Source: Anarhynchus alexandrinus (taxonomy: Eukaryota > Chordata > Aves > Charadriiformes > Charadriidae). From it: DNA of 64,000 nt. The notes under the pieces were generated by a model. The model was not told where the DNA came from. It did not search any database and saw only the letters and a program-made list of their open reading frames with translations. Where the stretch lies: NCBI GenBank assembly GCA_008711295.1, contig VUYV01000054.1, positions 398,781 through 462,780 on the forward strand. Reading direction: 5' to 3'. Below are positions 39,053 to 50,700 of the stretch, one piece after another; within the stretch, counting starts at the first letter, position 1; each line of letters starts with the position of its first letter. Position numbers and translations under genes: made by a program.

Positions 39053-40057
39053 ATGCGACTCCATATAAACACCTTGTCTGGTGCACACACACGCTTCTGG
39101 CTCGGTCGCACTCAAAGAGTTGCGGTCAACGGCTCGATGTCCAAGTGGAGACCAGTGACAAGTGACGTTCCTCAGGGGTCGGTGCTGGGACCTGTACTGT
39201 TCAACATCTTTGTAGGAGATATGGACAGTGGGGTCGAGAGCACCCTCAGCAAGTTTGCCGATGATACCAAGCTGTTTGGCGAGGTAGACACGCTGGAAGG
39301 GAGGGATGCCATCCAGAGGGACCTGGACAGGCTGGAGAGGTGGGCCCAAGCCAACCTCATGCAGTTCAATAAGGCCAAATGCAAGGTCTTACATCTAGGT
39401 CGGGGCAATCCCAAGCACAATTACAGGTTGGGCGGGGAATGGCTGGAGAGCAGCACTGAGGAGAAGGACCTGGGTGTGCTGATCGACGAGAAGCTCAACA
39501 TGAGCCAGCAATGTGCGATCGCAGCCCAGAAGGCCAACCGCATCCTGGGCTGCATCAAAAGAAGTGTGGCCAGCAGGTCAAAGGAGGTGATTCTGCCCCT
39601 CTACTCCACTCTCATGAGACCCCACCTGCAGTACTGCATCCAGCTCTGGAGTCCCCAACATAAGAAGGACATGGACCTGCTGGAGCGTGTCCAGAGGAGA
39701 GCCACGAGGATGATCCGAGGGCTGGAGCACCTCTCCTATGAGGAGAGGCTGAAAGAGTTGGGGCTGTTCAGCCTGGAGAAGAGAAGGCTCCGGGGAGATC
39801 TTATTGCGGCCTTTCAGTACCTAAAGGGGGCCTACAGGAGAGCTGGGGAAGGACTTTTTACTAGGGCATGTAGTGACAGGACAAGGGGGAATGGCTTCAA
39901 ACTGGAAGAGGGCAGGTTTAGATTGAACATTAGGAAGAAGTTTTTCACTTTGAGGGTGGTGAGGCACTGGAACAGGTTGCCCAGAGAGGTTGTTGAGTCC
40001 CCATCCCTGGAGGTGTTCAAGGCCAGGCTGGACGTGGCCTTGGGCAACCTGGTCTAG
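39053..40057 (+). CDS. CR1 ORF2 C-terminal part: reverse transcriptase (5'-truncated)
   Basis: The longest open frame of the window, 334 codons from an ATG outside the element. It is the C-terminal part of the CR1 ORF2 polyprotein, which in full-length elements carries an endonuclease and a reverse transcriptase and copies the element into the genome by target-primed reverse transcription. The first ~15 residues are host flank, and CR1 similarity starts near R/T of '[11 protein letters not shown]'. [11 protein letters not shown] (residues 40-50) and the catalytic FADD (68-71) are intact. The RT thumb/C-terminal region and the family's terminal segment ([31 protein letters not shown] block, split at residues ~290-318) run to a normal stop. 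The endonuclease and the RT N-terminus with its first catalytic Asp are missing, so it cannot be active. The absence of frameshifts suggests a fairly recent insertion. The ATG is fortuitous and expression is not implied. Confidence 0.9.
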   Translation: MRLHINTLSGAHTRFWLGRTQRVAVNGSMSKWRPVTSDVPQGSVLGPVLFNIFVGDMDSGVESTLSKFADDTKLFGEVDTLEGRDAIQRDLDRLERWAQANLMQFNKAKCKVLHLGRGNPKHNYRLGGEWLESSTEEKDLGVLIDEKLNMSQQCAIAAQKANRILGCIKRSVASRSKEVILPLYSTLMRPHLQYCIQLWSPQHKKDMDLLERVQRRATRMIRGLEHLSYEERLKELGLFSLEKRRLRGDLIAAFQYLKGAYRRAGEGLFTRACSDRTRGNGFKLEEGRFRLNIRKKFFTLRVVRHWNRLPREVVESPSLEVFKARLDVALGNLV

Positions 40058-40149
40058 TGGGAGGTGTCCCTGCCTATAGCAGGGGGGTTGGAACTCGATG
40101 ATCTTCAAGGTCCTTTCCAACCTAAACAATTCTATGGTTCTATGATTCT
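39096..40149 (+). mobile_element. CR1 non-LTR retrotransposon, 5'-truncated, best preserved copy
   Basis: The element starts abruptly at about 39096 ('ggtcgcactcaaagagttgcgg'), within the reverse transcriptase region, and runs to the CR1 tail 'attctatggttctatgattct' ending at 40149. It is clearly GC-richer than the flanking DNA. The 3' UTR (40058-40128) holds the conserved 'aggtgtccctgcctatagcagg' and 'ggaactcgatgatcttcaaggtcc' block. No target-site duplication is obvious, as usual for CR1. It is the youngest-looking repeat in the window. Confidence 0.97.
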
Positions 40150-40835
40150 GGCTAGAATTAGATAACTTTTGTTACTGCATCTTATGAAAGGCTTATTTAC
40201 CTGCTGACTATCATCTTCCCTCTTTACTGTGCTGTGTATGTAATTATAGTGACTTATATTAGCTATTTTTATTTACATGAAATACAGCAAAACTCAGTCA
40301 AACATTAATGGAGAGGGCAAGTAAAACCTATAAAGCTCAATGGACTTAAAAACAAAGAAAAGACCAGCTGTAAAAAACAATATTAAGCTCACAAGAGCAG
40401 TCTTAGTGAACAGTATTTCTATACATCACTTCCTTCTATTCTAGCTAATTAAAAACTAACTGCTCTTTCAGACTAATCAATATACTGCACAACATCTAGA
40501 AAATAAACTTTTATTAGTGTTGTAGAAACATGAAGCTTTAATAACCTGGCTGACAAAGCCTGGAAATGAATTTTCTGTAAATATGACCAAAATGTGCAGG
40601 TGGTGCATGCTTCTCAGATCTGGAGTAACAGCAGATCATTCAGAGTTTCAGCTGTTTGAGCATGAAACTTAGACTCATGTGATCACTGCCGCCTACAGTT
40701 CCATACTTTTGTCATAATTCACCTTACCTTCTTTTCTTATTCCACCAAATACTGGAAGCAAACTCAGATCCATTGATGATATTGTTTTACACTGGAAACA
40801 TATACTTAAAGTAGATGTTAAGTTCTAGTAAGATT
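40150..40835. other. Gene-free AT-rich DNA
   Basis: I see no gene or repeat between the young CR1 and the next relics. Confidence 0.45.
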
Positions 40836-40925
40836 CTTAACTGCACACTTAAGTTTAGTTGATGTCAGTCATATAGCTCTGTGCGTAAAGCTAAGCACAT
40901 GCTTTACCTAACAGAACAGAGAGTT
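40836..40925. mobile_element. Possible palindromic MITE-like relic
   Basis: 'cttaactgcacacttaagtttag' on the left and 'gtgcgtaaagctaagcacatgcttta' on the right resemble the two arms of the amniote repeat containing 'taaagttaagcacatgcttaagtg' and its complement, around a decayed centre ('gatgtcagtcatatagc'). It is diverged, and the two arms do not pair well any more. Confidence 0.3.
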
Positions 40926-40944
40926 CTGGTTAAATGGAAAAGGG

Positions 40945-41620
40945 AAACAGATTGTACTGAAAGGTCAACTGCTGAGCCTGAAGGACTGTTGTTAAAGAGG
41001 TTGTTCAGGGATCAGCTTGGACCCACTTTTATTAAATATTTACACTAATAATACACCAAAGAGAAGGGTGCTAACAAAAGTGGTTTTGATAAAGTGTTAC
41101 CAATACAGAAGATCAGAAAATCAAGAGGAATTGAATAACTCGATTTGGCATACAGAAAATGGAATAAAATACCATTAATATGGAGTGCAATATCATGCAT
41201 TTCAGGAATGATAAAATTTCTGTAAAAAGCCAGTGCTCATCTGCAGCAAATCACTGATATTACTCTGTCAGAGTGACTATGAATCATCAGTGTAAGTCTG
41301 CTTTGGAAAAGGATATTGAATATATCAGACAAAATATTTCTAGAAGAGGTAAGGAAAATCAATACTGTTGTATAAGTCATAGGTGAGGTATCTTCCAAAT
41401 ATCACATCTGGACATCAGAAATATTATTTGGGTTTCCTGTGCTCAAACGTATGGCTTCAAGTTGGAATACATACAGCCAAAAGCGACTGCTATGACCATA
41501 GGACTGGATTTTCTACTTCATAAATTATATCAAAATAGTATGCTTTGTAGAGCCAAGCAAAACCAAGACTGATGTTACGATAATAGATAATTTGCTATAA
41601 AAAGAAGTGAATGAGAAGGG
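40945..41620 (+). mobile_element. Ancient CR1/L3-class LINE fragment
   Basis: A strongly decayed reverse transcriptase-region fragment. The order of words follows L3-type CR1 elements. These include 'gttgttcagggatcagcttggaccc' (GSVLGP region) near 41000, 'caccaaagagaagggtgctaac' near 41055, 'gcaatatcatgcatttcagga' near 41188, 'gtgactatgaatcatcagtgtaa' (41271-41293), 'aaaggatattgaatatatcag' near 41308, 'atttctagaagaggtaaggaa' near 41336, and 'ataagtcataggtgaggtatc...atcacatctgg' (the RPHLEYC-type box) near 41372-41411. All frames are broken. Confidence 0.65.
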
Positions 41621-43784
41621 TAAACATGAGGAAGGAAGAACAGCTAGAAAAAGTAAATGCCAGTGTCTGCATTACTACAAAAGGATAAGAAACCAGCCAT
41701 TGAAATATTGAGACTGAAAATTAAAGTAGTATCTAATTACCCAAGGTATAAAATTCTGGAATAGCTTTGTAATGTTAAAAGTAGTATAAATAAGCGCTGT
41801 TTAATTTTCTGAATAGGTGTATATAAAAAATTGCCAGAGACAGCATCAACATTCTTCCTCAAAGACAAGTTTTACAACTTATTAGGAAAACCAAGATTGA
41901 CTTTTTTTAAAAACACTTTTTTTTTTTTAATATTTGGGTTGTTTTCAACCAAGGCGGTACAATATGGGCCTGCACTCAGTTTCACATAGTGCTATAAACA
42001 CAACATACAGCATGGTACAGCACAATACAATTCCCTCAAATTTCCACTAGTCAGAATTAGCCAGTAATTTATTCATTATGCTTTTTCCACTAACCGTATT
42101 TCTGAAAACATGAGCTGTTAGTTTTACAAAGAGTCTTTGAAATTTGAAATTACAAAGTGGGTTTGAACATAATAGCTATATGGTGTATTTCTCTTCACAG
42201 AGGAGGGAAACATTTTAGAATTGTATTTCCAGTTGATATAGTTGCACTTACTAATAAAAGCTATTATCCAGAGTCATAGCAAAACACTTTGGCTCTTCTA
42301 CGCCGAATACTGCTTTTCTGCTGTATACAGTTTTTTCAGCCTCTCATGGACCAATTGCCCTCTTCTAGAAGTGATGCTCCCATTGCCTTCCCTTGTATTT
42401 TTCCCACCCTCTTTTATTGTTCGATTTTGTTATTTGGGTGTCGTCCGTCCCCGTCCCCCCTCCCCCGCCCCGACACTTCCTCCAGTATTCCTGCCAATAA
42501 ACTCAGGTACTGCATATTTCAAGAAAACAGCCACATAAGAAGTTGCAAATGCAAATTAACCACATTTGTTTAAAAACATGAACAAATAGCCTCCAACAAT
42601 AAAAGGTCTGTGATATTTGTCCTCATTACCACAGTAGTCTAAGTTTCAGTCATGTAAATCATTGGGAAGCATACTCTTGACTAGGCAATCAGGGTAGAAT
42701 GCATGGTAAACAAAAACACCTACTGAGAACTGAGAAGCAGATGTTCTGGTAAGAGAGAGATAAAACATAGCTGAAATGCTTATCTGAAAACCCTGCCTAG
42801 CATCTGATGGTTTAAAAAAAAAAATCCAAGTTATTTGCTGGAAGTTTTGCTGTCTTATATTGCATGGAGAAATCTATTTTCTATTTCACTCATTCCTCAA
42901 CAAAAGTATAAAAAAAATATAAAACTAACATCTGTGCCAGTTCATTAGTCTCTCCTAAGCAGTGTAGTAATGAAGTAATATTGTTTTCATTGCAGCAAGA
43001 AAGGAAGACTGGTAGTTAACCCTGGACTAATGCTGTTATGCGACTTAAGTCTTCTTTTTACAGCAGTGAGGACTCTCAAGGAACTTCCGATGATGGGTCA
43101 TAAAACATATTATGGGTCGGCTTTTATTCAGAACAAACCATAACATACCACTAAATATTTAGAATTGCAGTTCCTCATTTGTTGATCTTTCATGATTTAA
43201 AGCTCTGTCACAGAAGAGTTTTTTAGAGATGTGGATGCTTTCACAAATAGTATTTACTTTATTTCACTGGTCATTACTATATTAGCACAGAGTATCTTAT
43301 TTTTTAAATAGACAGATTTTAACTAATTATAACGTAAAAGAATATAGAAAGGTGAGAACTCCTTTTGCTCACTTGGGCTTCTGCTTTAGAACTCAGTGAA
43401 TTAGAGTCTGAGATCAGCTGAAGGAAACCGAACAAGACAAGTCTGATAGGGATATGTAGCAAAATATGGGGTATGAAAATTGGGCACATACAGAACATTG
43501 TCACATATACATTACGAGTTTCCAACAGGTTGTGGTTTAGAGGCTTCCGAAACCGCAGACTTTGCCTTCCGCATTGCATTTGCTATTTCTTGAGAAATTT
43601 TCTTTGATTTAATCAATTGCTTTGAATCCATTTATATTTTTGGCACCCAAAACATCCTATGATAATGACTTCCAGTGCTGAAGATACATTTTATGTACTT
43701 TTTTGTTTCTTTGACATCTATTCCCTAAGAGTTTCACCTCAAATCCCTCAATTCCTTCTCTTTCTAAAAACTGAACAAAATATT
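41621..43784. other. Gene-free AT-rich DNA
   Basis: No gene assigned. The left end (to about 41850) may be the further-decayed 3' part of the L3-type element. It contains a T10 run near 41919-41928 and a C-run cluster at 42449-42471. The two overlapping + frames (42242-42573) are open because of this C-rich patch. Confidence 0.4.
42449..42471 (-). other. C-run cluster, potential G-quadruplex on the - strand
   Basis: CCCC, GT, CCCCCC, T, CCCCC, G, CCCC. The complementary strand has four runs of four or more G with loops of one or two bases, among the strongest quadruplex patterns in the window. It is surrounded by AT-rich DNA. Confidence 0.65.
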
Positions 43785-44930
43785 TTTTCTCATGCCACAT
43801 CACTCAAATCAACTTTCTCCTCCTCACTTTCCTAAGCTGAAAAGTCTACTCTGTTCAGCCTCTTCCTACATGAAAGGCCATCTCAGTCTTCTGGTTCTCC
43901 TTTCTTGTTGTGCACCTTTTCTAGATCTGTTATATTCTCTTAAAAACTGTGCAACTGGAATAGCACAGAATATCAAGTATGCATGCATCATACCATAAAG
44001 ATGTTTTTTGCTTTACTTTCCATTCCTTTCCCAGTAATTCTAATATTCCAATTGCCTTTTGATTATCACTAGGGACTGAACTGACATTTTCTGACAAATA
44101 CTCTGATGTTAATAATCGATTTAGAAACTATTGTTATGACAGTAGTTACAAAGGCAGTGCAACTATACTATAAGGTTGGGGTTTTTTCCATGTGTGGGAC
44201 TTGGCATTTATTGACTCTGACAGTGATTTTCACCTGCCATATTATTGGCTTAGTTTCTCAGTACTCAAGTTCACTTTGCAGCTTTTTCTAGCCATATTGC
44301 TTTTGACTTTCTCATATCAGCAAATTTTCTTACTGCTCTACTCACCCAGATAATTTATAAACAGCATAGACTTAAGCACAGATCCCCATTGGTATTCTCT
44401 CTCTACTGTAAAACATTGACTGCTTATTCCCTTTCTCACTCCTAACCAGTTGTTAGTTTACAAGGTGGCCTTTCCCTCCTATTTCATCACAGCTTATTGT
44501 CTTCAAGAAAATTTGGTGAAAACCTTGTAAAAAGCACTTTGTGAACCCAGATTCATTGAGTTCATTGTTATCCATGTTTTTATTTCCTTTCTTTTAAAAA
44601 AGTTCTTTTTTAATAGTTCACATTTATGAGTTGTAACTTCCTTCTAAAGAAGCTGTTTTGTTTGTTTCCATTTTGTAAAAATTTATATCCGTGTATTGAC
44701 AAATGCTACTTCTTTTCACACAATTTTGCTTGGTCTGGAAGTCAAACACAATAATTTATAGCTTCCATATAGTTGTTATAGGTCTTGACATCTTGGCATT
44801 GACATTTCCACATTCCATCCCTCTGTTATTCAGGCCAAACTTAACTGAGAGGTTTGGCACGCTGTTCTATTCACCCATTATGCTGCAGAGATGCCTGAAG
44901 TTTAAGGGGTTAGCTCCCACTGAAGTTTCT
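43785..44930 (-). mobile_element. Ancient CR1-class LINE fragment, long and decayed
   Basis: Read on the - strand this is a fragment of an old CR1-type reverse transcriptase region. On the + strand, the antisense landmarks are 'acccagataatttataaacag' (44345-44365), 'gcacagatccccattggtatt' (44376-44396), 'ctcctaaccagttgttag' (44440), 'ggcctttccctcctatttcatcacagctta' (44466), 'accttgtaaaaagcactttgtgaa' (44521), and 'ttcattgttatccatgttttt' (44561). They follow the order of the block encoding DFQKAFDxVPH, the K-ILRGKx region and the LGPxLF-NDL region. 43785-44000 looks like the antisense of the downstream part. Frames are broken throughout, and the short + frames in this interval are antisense shadows. 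Confidence 0.7.
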
Positions 44931-45704
44931 TAGTCATCTCTAAAACAGACTAACATCTACAGTAACATCTGCCACTTTTGCTACACCCTTCCATGTCCAA
45001 CCTTTTCCTGATTTTTAATAAACTAAAAAAAAAATCATTCTTAAAATAAATGGAAATCTAATCAATTAACTTTTCTAATATTTTATGTTTTCTATTATTT
45101 GATTGCACCACTATTTAAAGTCTTTGACATTTCAAAGGGCTTCTCAGATGCAGTATATAGTAGCCATTTAAAAACATTTTTTTTAAACTACATTAAAACA
45201 TTTACAGACAATAAAATGTGTACTGAGGAACAGCATGACCCAATACCCTGCTACCTCTGTTGTAAAGGGTCTATTTGCATAAAGATGAATTTACAGCTTT
45301 ACGAAGAATTCAAAGCCTCCAAAATGAAATTGTATCCAGGACCACCACTGTGCTGGTTACATCTTTAAAAGAAGATGGTCTTTCTGCTCCTCTTTTAGAA
45401 GCATGAATGTGAGGAAAACAATTGGACTGAATCTAGGGCCTGCTTCATTGCACAGATCTAGTACCTATTCTTCCTTTTCCAGATATAGAAATGATAATAA
45501 ACTACTCCCATCTGTAAACCTCCATGTAATGTCTCAGAGATGCTAGAGGATCTTTAAATCTCTACTTTTTCTTGCTGTGGGAAAATGAGAATGTAACAAA
45601 TTGCTATAGAAGAAACAGATTACTAGGAATGTTTTTGTATATAATTTTGGCTCTTAATTTTTTCCATTTATATTTTTGATTTCTCCCTTCTGATAAATTG
45701 GGCT
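44931..45704. other. Gene-free AT-rich DNA
   Basis: No gene assigned. An 89-codon + frame at 45099-45368 has no recognisable motif. Confidence 0.4.
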
Positions 45705-45812
45705 GAAGAAATAACATAATACAAACTATATGGAAATGTGGAAGAAATAACCTGATACAAACTATATGAAAATGTGGAAGAAATAACCTAATACAAGCTA
45801 TATGAAAATGTG
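45705..45812 (+). repeat. Tandem repeat, 36-bp unit, three copies
   Basis: Three head-to-tail 36-bp units at 45705-45740, 45741-45776 and 45777-45812. Each begins GAAGAAATAAC and ends AAATGTG. They differ from one another by only one to three substitutions (for example 'cataata', 'cctgata' and 'cctaata'). No larger satellite context surrounds them, so this is a small minisatellite likely to vary in copy number. Confidence 0.95.
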
Positions 45813-46924
45813 GAAATTTCAGAGAAATTATGTTTTAACTATGTTTGTATGCTTGCAGAAAACCTGTAAGGTTCATCATCAGAAAAAGAGGGAACTATTA
45901 TGTCGATCTTTCCCATTAGCTTAATACAGCAGAACTCTCAACGAATGTCTTAATCATAGATCCTTACGAAAGAGAATCATTCATGTATTAGAAGTGAGGA
46001 GGCCTTTGGTTCATAAGACAATTATGCTGAGCTTATTTTTACCATGTCCTACAAAGACGGTAATCCCTCTTATTAATGGTTTGAATATCAAATGCAGTAG
46101 ACAGGTTTAATGGAATTATTTTTTAATCTTTTCACTGTCACCACAAGTGCCACCTGACATTAATCCCCTGGCACTAGTAATAAGATTAAATGAGAAATTT
46201 TACCTTTGGCGTTGTATGATAGACTAAAGCACAGGAAGAAACCTCATCAGTGGTTTAAAAAAGATTTAGTGTCAGTATGGCAATGTAGCAGATGTTTTGT
46301 ATGGGAAAATAGCTATGAATAGTAAGCAAAAAATCATTATTTTTTCTGTCTAGTGATACATTATAGAAAAAAAGTTCTATCAACTATGTAGTCTAGGCAT
46401 GGATACTTTAAAAGCTGGAAACACTAAGCAAATAGGAAAGCGAGACCTAATAGAAAAAGCACCTTCATTTTCATGAAGAAATTAACAGGGAAAGCAGCAG
46501 CATGCTGCTAAGAAAAGAGGATGGATTGGAGATGAGAGATAATCTAGGTTCGACCTGAAACCAAATAATATGGGTCTCAGTTTTCAATAGAAGAGAGAGG
46601 TTAAGCATAAGACCAAAAAAAGGGAAAGGTTAACAAAGTACAGATAAAGCAAAAACTATAGTAAAATAATTTTGCATAGTCACACACTGAGTGAGAATGG
46701 ACTCAAACTCTTTTGAACAAATCTGTAAAGTCAACACTGATAACATTGGTGAAAAACAACAAATGCAACAACATAAGAATGGGTGAAGTAACTGATCTTT
46801 AGGTCCAATAGACCCTCAATAATGAGTAAAAAGAAAAATTTGAAGGGTAATTAGTCATAGAGCTGAATGGATATTGAAATAATCTGGAAATACTTTACTT
46901 TACTTAATAGTTTAGCTGGATAGA
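45813..46924. other. Gene-free DNA with a possibly conserved non-coding block
   Basis: No gene. About 46115-46240 reads like conserved non-coding DNA: balanced composition, 'cctgacattaatcccctggcactagtaataagattaaatgag' (split at 46152-46194) and homeodomain-like TAAT cores. This is an impression from composition only. Confidence 0.25.
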
Positions 46925-47795
46925 CTTATGCCCAGCCCACTGGCACAACAAATGTAATGTTATAGATCAAGCCTACTTTGGCTTTGTAAACCAGCATAAA
47001 TCATGTACTGGTGAAGACCTCATTAAGGAATTGCCTAAAGGGGACATGATGACAGGCTTAGCTGGAAGGACATTCCTAATTTAATTACTCAATAATAATT
47101 TTTTTTATTTTTTCAATGATGAAGATAAAAAAAAATGTGCGTATAAAATTTGCTGATGACTCAAACTTGGGAGGGATTAACGAAGAGAAGGGTCACAATA
47201 TTATTGCAGACAATCTGGATGACTTCAAGGAAAGCGATGTTAGAAATGAAACTAAATCAAAGCAAAGTGCAAGGTCATAGCCTTGGGGACTAATAACCAG
47301 AATGTCTGCAGTAAGTTAGCAACTTGAGTAGGTATTGCTGAGGAAGAGAAAGACAAAGACATATTAGCCACAAGATGAAAGAGTCCAAAAATAATGGGGC
47401 CATTAAAAACAAAAATAAGTGCAGTTCTTATCACGTTTCAGTCTTTCAGGCAAAGAATACAGAGATGAATGAATAAAAATACTTCTTTTAAAACACAAGT
47501 GAGACCTCATCTGAGCTATCACACATCTCTTTGATCACTGTACTCAAAGGTTACGAATTCAGACTGGAACCCAGAACAGATCAGAGGAACAGATATCTCA
47601 TAAGACGAGACAGAGGGCTTTGCTTATTTAGGCTAGCAAAGTAAACACTGAGAAGGAAAAGCTGCTCATCGGGTTGGTAAATGTTAGGTGAAATAGCTAT
47701 ATAAAACAAAGGACAGTTCTGATTCACTAAAGAATCTAAGCACTTATGAGATTTGGATCCTGAACTTGAACTTAAAAGCAATTTCTGTCATTTCC
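46925..47795 (+). mobile_element. Ancient CR1/L3-class LINE fragment
   Basis: A long decayed LINE fragment in + orientation. Landmarks are 'ttggctttgtaaaccagcataaatcatgt' near 46977, 'gcgtataaaatttgctgatgactcaaacttggga' (FADDS/T catalytic motif) at 47138-47171, 'caaagtgcaaggtcatagccttggggactaataaccagaat' at 47262, 'aagtgagacctcatctgagctatcacac' (RPHLEYC-type) at 47497, 'ggttacgaattcagactggaacc', and 'tcataagacgagacagagggctttgcttatttaggctagc' at 47597. The order is that of CR1/L3 elements, but all frames are broken. The - strand frames at 47252-47434 and 47581-47781 are antisense shadows. Confidence 0.75.
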
Positions 47796-50700
47796 ACCAA
47801 AAGCCAGAATATAGAAGGCATGCAGTATTTGTCCCTAAGTGTCAAGCATTTATAATTCAGCACCAAACAAGATTTCCAGATGATTGAACGTGAACTAGAT
47901 GACTTGTGAAAACTAGTTTCACATGTGGGTACAAGTTGTTTGAAAACAGTCCTAAATTAGACTAGGAATATTACTTTATTTCAGTTAATGCCAAGTTATT
48001 TCCAAAATGTTACCCTAGGCATACTTAAGATCTAACAGTCCATGTTTTGAGTAAAATATGAGAGGGAAAACGTCTCATTTTAAAAGTGACCTTTTACCTT
48101 TTCCAAGTCACTTGTGTTCTGCTCAGTTAACTGATTCTCCCAGAAACAGTGTTTTCTCTAATTTTGAAACAGGAGCAGGTGCTTCAGGCGATGCCATTTT
48201 TATACAGCAGTCGGCAGGCAGCCCAGAGGCTATGGGGGCTCATTTTAATTGGATTGAGGTGCCAAGTAATTAAAACATACCATAAAGGTTATCTGTCAGA
48301 ACGAAAATTTGGTGCAACTTATCTAAACCACTACGCATAGCCAATACACACCACAGAAACCTTTCCAAACATTTAAGATGGTTTACTTACATTTGAGATT
48401 ACATGAGAATTTTATTAATGATTTTAATAGTTTAAGTATTTCTTTTCAAGAAATTCAGTTGATCATTCACCACTAAGCTAAAAGCATCCTGCAATATTTT
48501 TGCATGTTCAATATTGTGAGAAGTTATGTGTCCAATAATTTTCCCTATGAGCTTGGGGACGGCCGCCATTTTCCTTAGACCATAGCAGAGGGAAGCACAT
48601 GGGTTTCTCCTGGAAAGACTCAACTTTTGATTTTCCATCCTATTTCTTGAATGTTCTTAATCTGAATTAAAATCTGGTTAGGGTGAAAAGTCTGTTCTTC
48701 CTGTATTTGTGTGTAGGACACGATAACTTCTTACCTTTCACAGGCTGAGTGCAGTGGTCTGCATTTTCTTTGCATGACTTAATGGTATGAATGAAAGCAA
48801 GGAGTGGAACTTTTAACATTGCTTGGGACCTTTTTAGTATCCCTTGTCATTCCAGGAAAGGAAAAGTTCTTGTACAGCTAGGAGTGAAATAGGAAAGGAA
48901 AACATCTCCCGGCTATTTTTTAAAGCTCTAAGTTCTTGTTTACACATGGATTCTGCTTATATCTGAAACAACTTCACAAACTGATTTAAATCTCAGCATC
49001 TATCCTTTCACCAAGTGCAATGCAGGCCGCTTCTATTTAGGCTCCATGGATAGTTTCACAGCTGCCCACTGATTTATGAATTATGCACTCCATGCGCTAC
49101 ATTATGAGTTTGCAAATGTTTTCTAGAAATCTGGCACAATGGAACGCCAAGCACAAATGTTGCCTTCAGACATTGCTACTATGTGCAAAGTAATGTTATC
49201 TGATTAAAATATTTTTTAAAACTGCTTTAAAATACATCGGTTTATGATCATATTCTTAGCAACAAGACCAAAATGCACAAAACTAGACATAGCTGGTTGT
49301 ATTTTCCCTACTGATCAGAAGGCTACAACTTCAAAGTTTACCTTGAGGCTTGCAATTGTTATTCATCAATTAGATGACAGTCACTGTACTAGACTATTAA
49401 TTGCAAATTTGTTATTGGCATCCATGAGTTTAGTATTTGTCCCACACACTGTGCGGAAAATACTTTCATCCAATCCCTATAATTTTCTTCTCTTTTTACT
49501 CCAAAATCACTGCAAAAATCTGTCTCTTTTAGAATGAAGTACTGTCATAATGGTTATTCTCCTGGTTTGAACAATCTCTAAACTACAACTACAGAGCACG
49601 TCTATTACATGGCAAGTCACTGCGATTTTTTGGCTACATAAAGCTGAATTCTAGTGTATGGAAATGCACATTGAGTTATCAAATAAAGACTTTCTGAAAC
49701 TATTAAAATGTTAAAAATATTTCCCAGTATTTCCAGTATTCCAAGTATTTTGTTATTACTACAAATAAAATGTCCATTAAAATACAGATGAATCTAACAG
49801 AAAAACTGATTCAAATGAGAAAGATGCATAAGAATCCTGTAGAATTTTTGAAGTTGCATATGAGGTTTGAAAGAAGCTGAAGGATTATTGGAAGAAATTT
49901 ATTATTACAGGTATTTATAATAAATTGACACCCATATAGTTGGTCAGTATGTGGAATATTATCAACAGCTTGAATTTTGTAGAGGCAAAAAAAATTTGCA
50001 ACACTCAAAGGCAGAAGTGATGGAGAAATGATGTGCCAAAAAATTTGAGAAAGAATTAGGACCAGAAACAGAAGGTTTGCCTTTACACAAAAAAGTCAGT
50101 GCTTTTTTTGGCCATAATCAGAAAAGCTGCTGTACATGATAAAAGAAAAGCATTTTGACTGTGGCATTCTAAATCAGAATAGTTATATAAGTTTCAGCTC
50201 TCTAAACCAAGCTGCAAGCATACTTAGATATGTTTAATTATTATGAGCAAAGGTTTTTCTCTAATAACTCCACAACTTTAAACTCCTTGGGTTGTCTCCA
50301 GGAAAGACACCACCCCGCTCTATTTTGAAGGAGATCAGAAGGAGAATTCTGTCTGCCAGAAGTCAAAAAAAATAAAGAAATGATCCAGGGAAGGGGGGAA
50401 AAATATATATATATAAAAATGTGTCATATGACATTTTATCAAAATTATTTTCATATAACGTGACAGATGTCAGAAAAGAATAAGGTATGTAGCTACAGTT
50501 TCTGATTACTCCCAGCTAAGCAAAGTCTCGCTGTTGCTTTTGGAATTAAAAGTGATGTGTCCATACATATGTTAGTGCTGTGGTTACCCTGATGCTCTCA
50601 AGCTCTTGCTCACATTCACATGCCAAAAAAAATTATTGCTACTGAGACATGGCTCTCCCAAACTGATACCCTAAATCTTACCAGAGATCCTAGTGAAAAA

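Noticed and set aside
39029..40129. Several 70-106 codon - strand frames over the CR1 element
   Set aside because: Shadows of the + strand CR1 reverse transcriptase frame.
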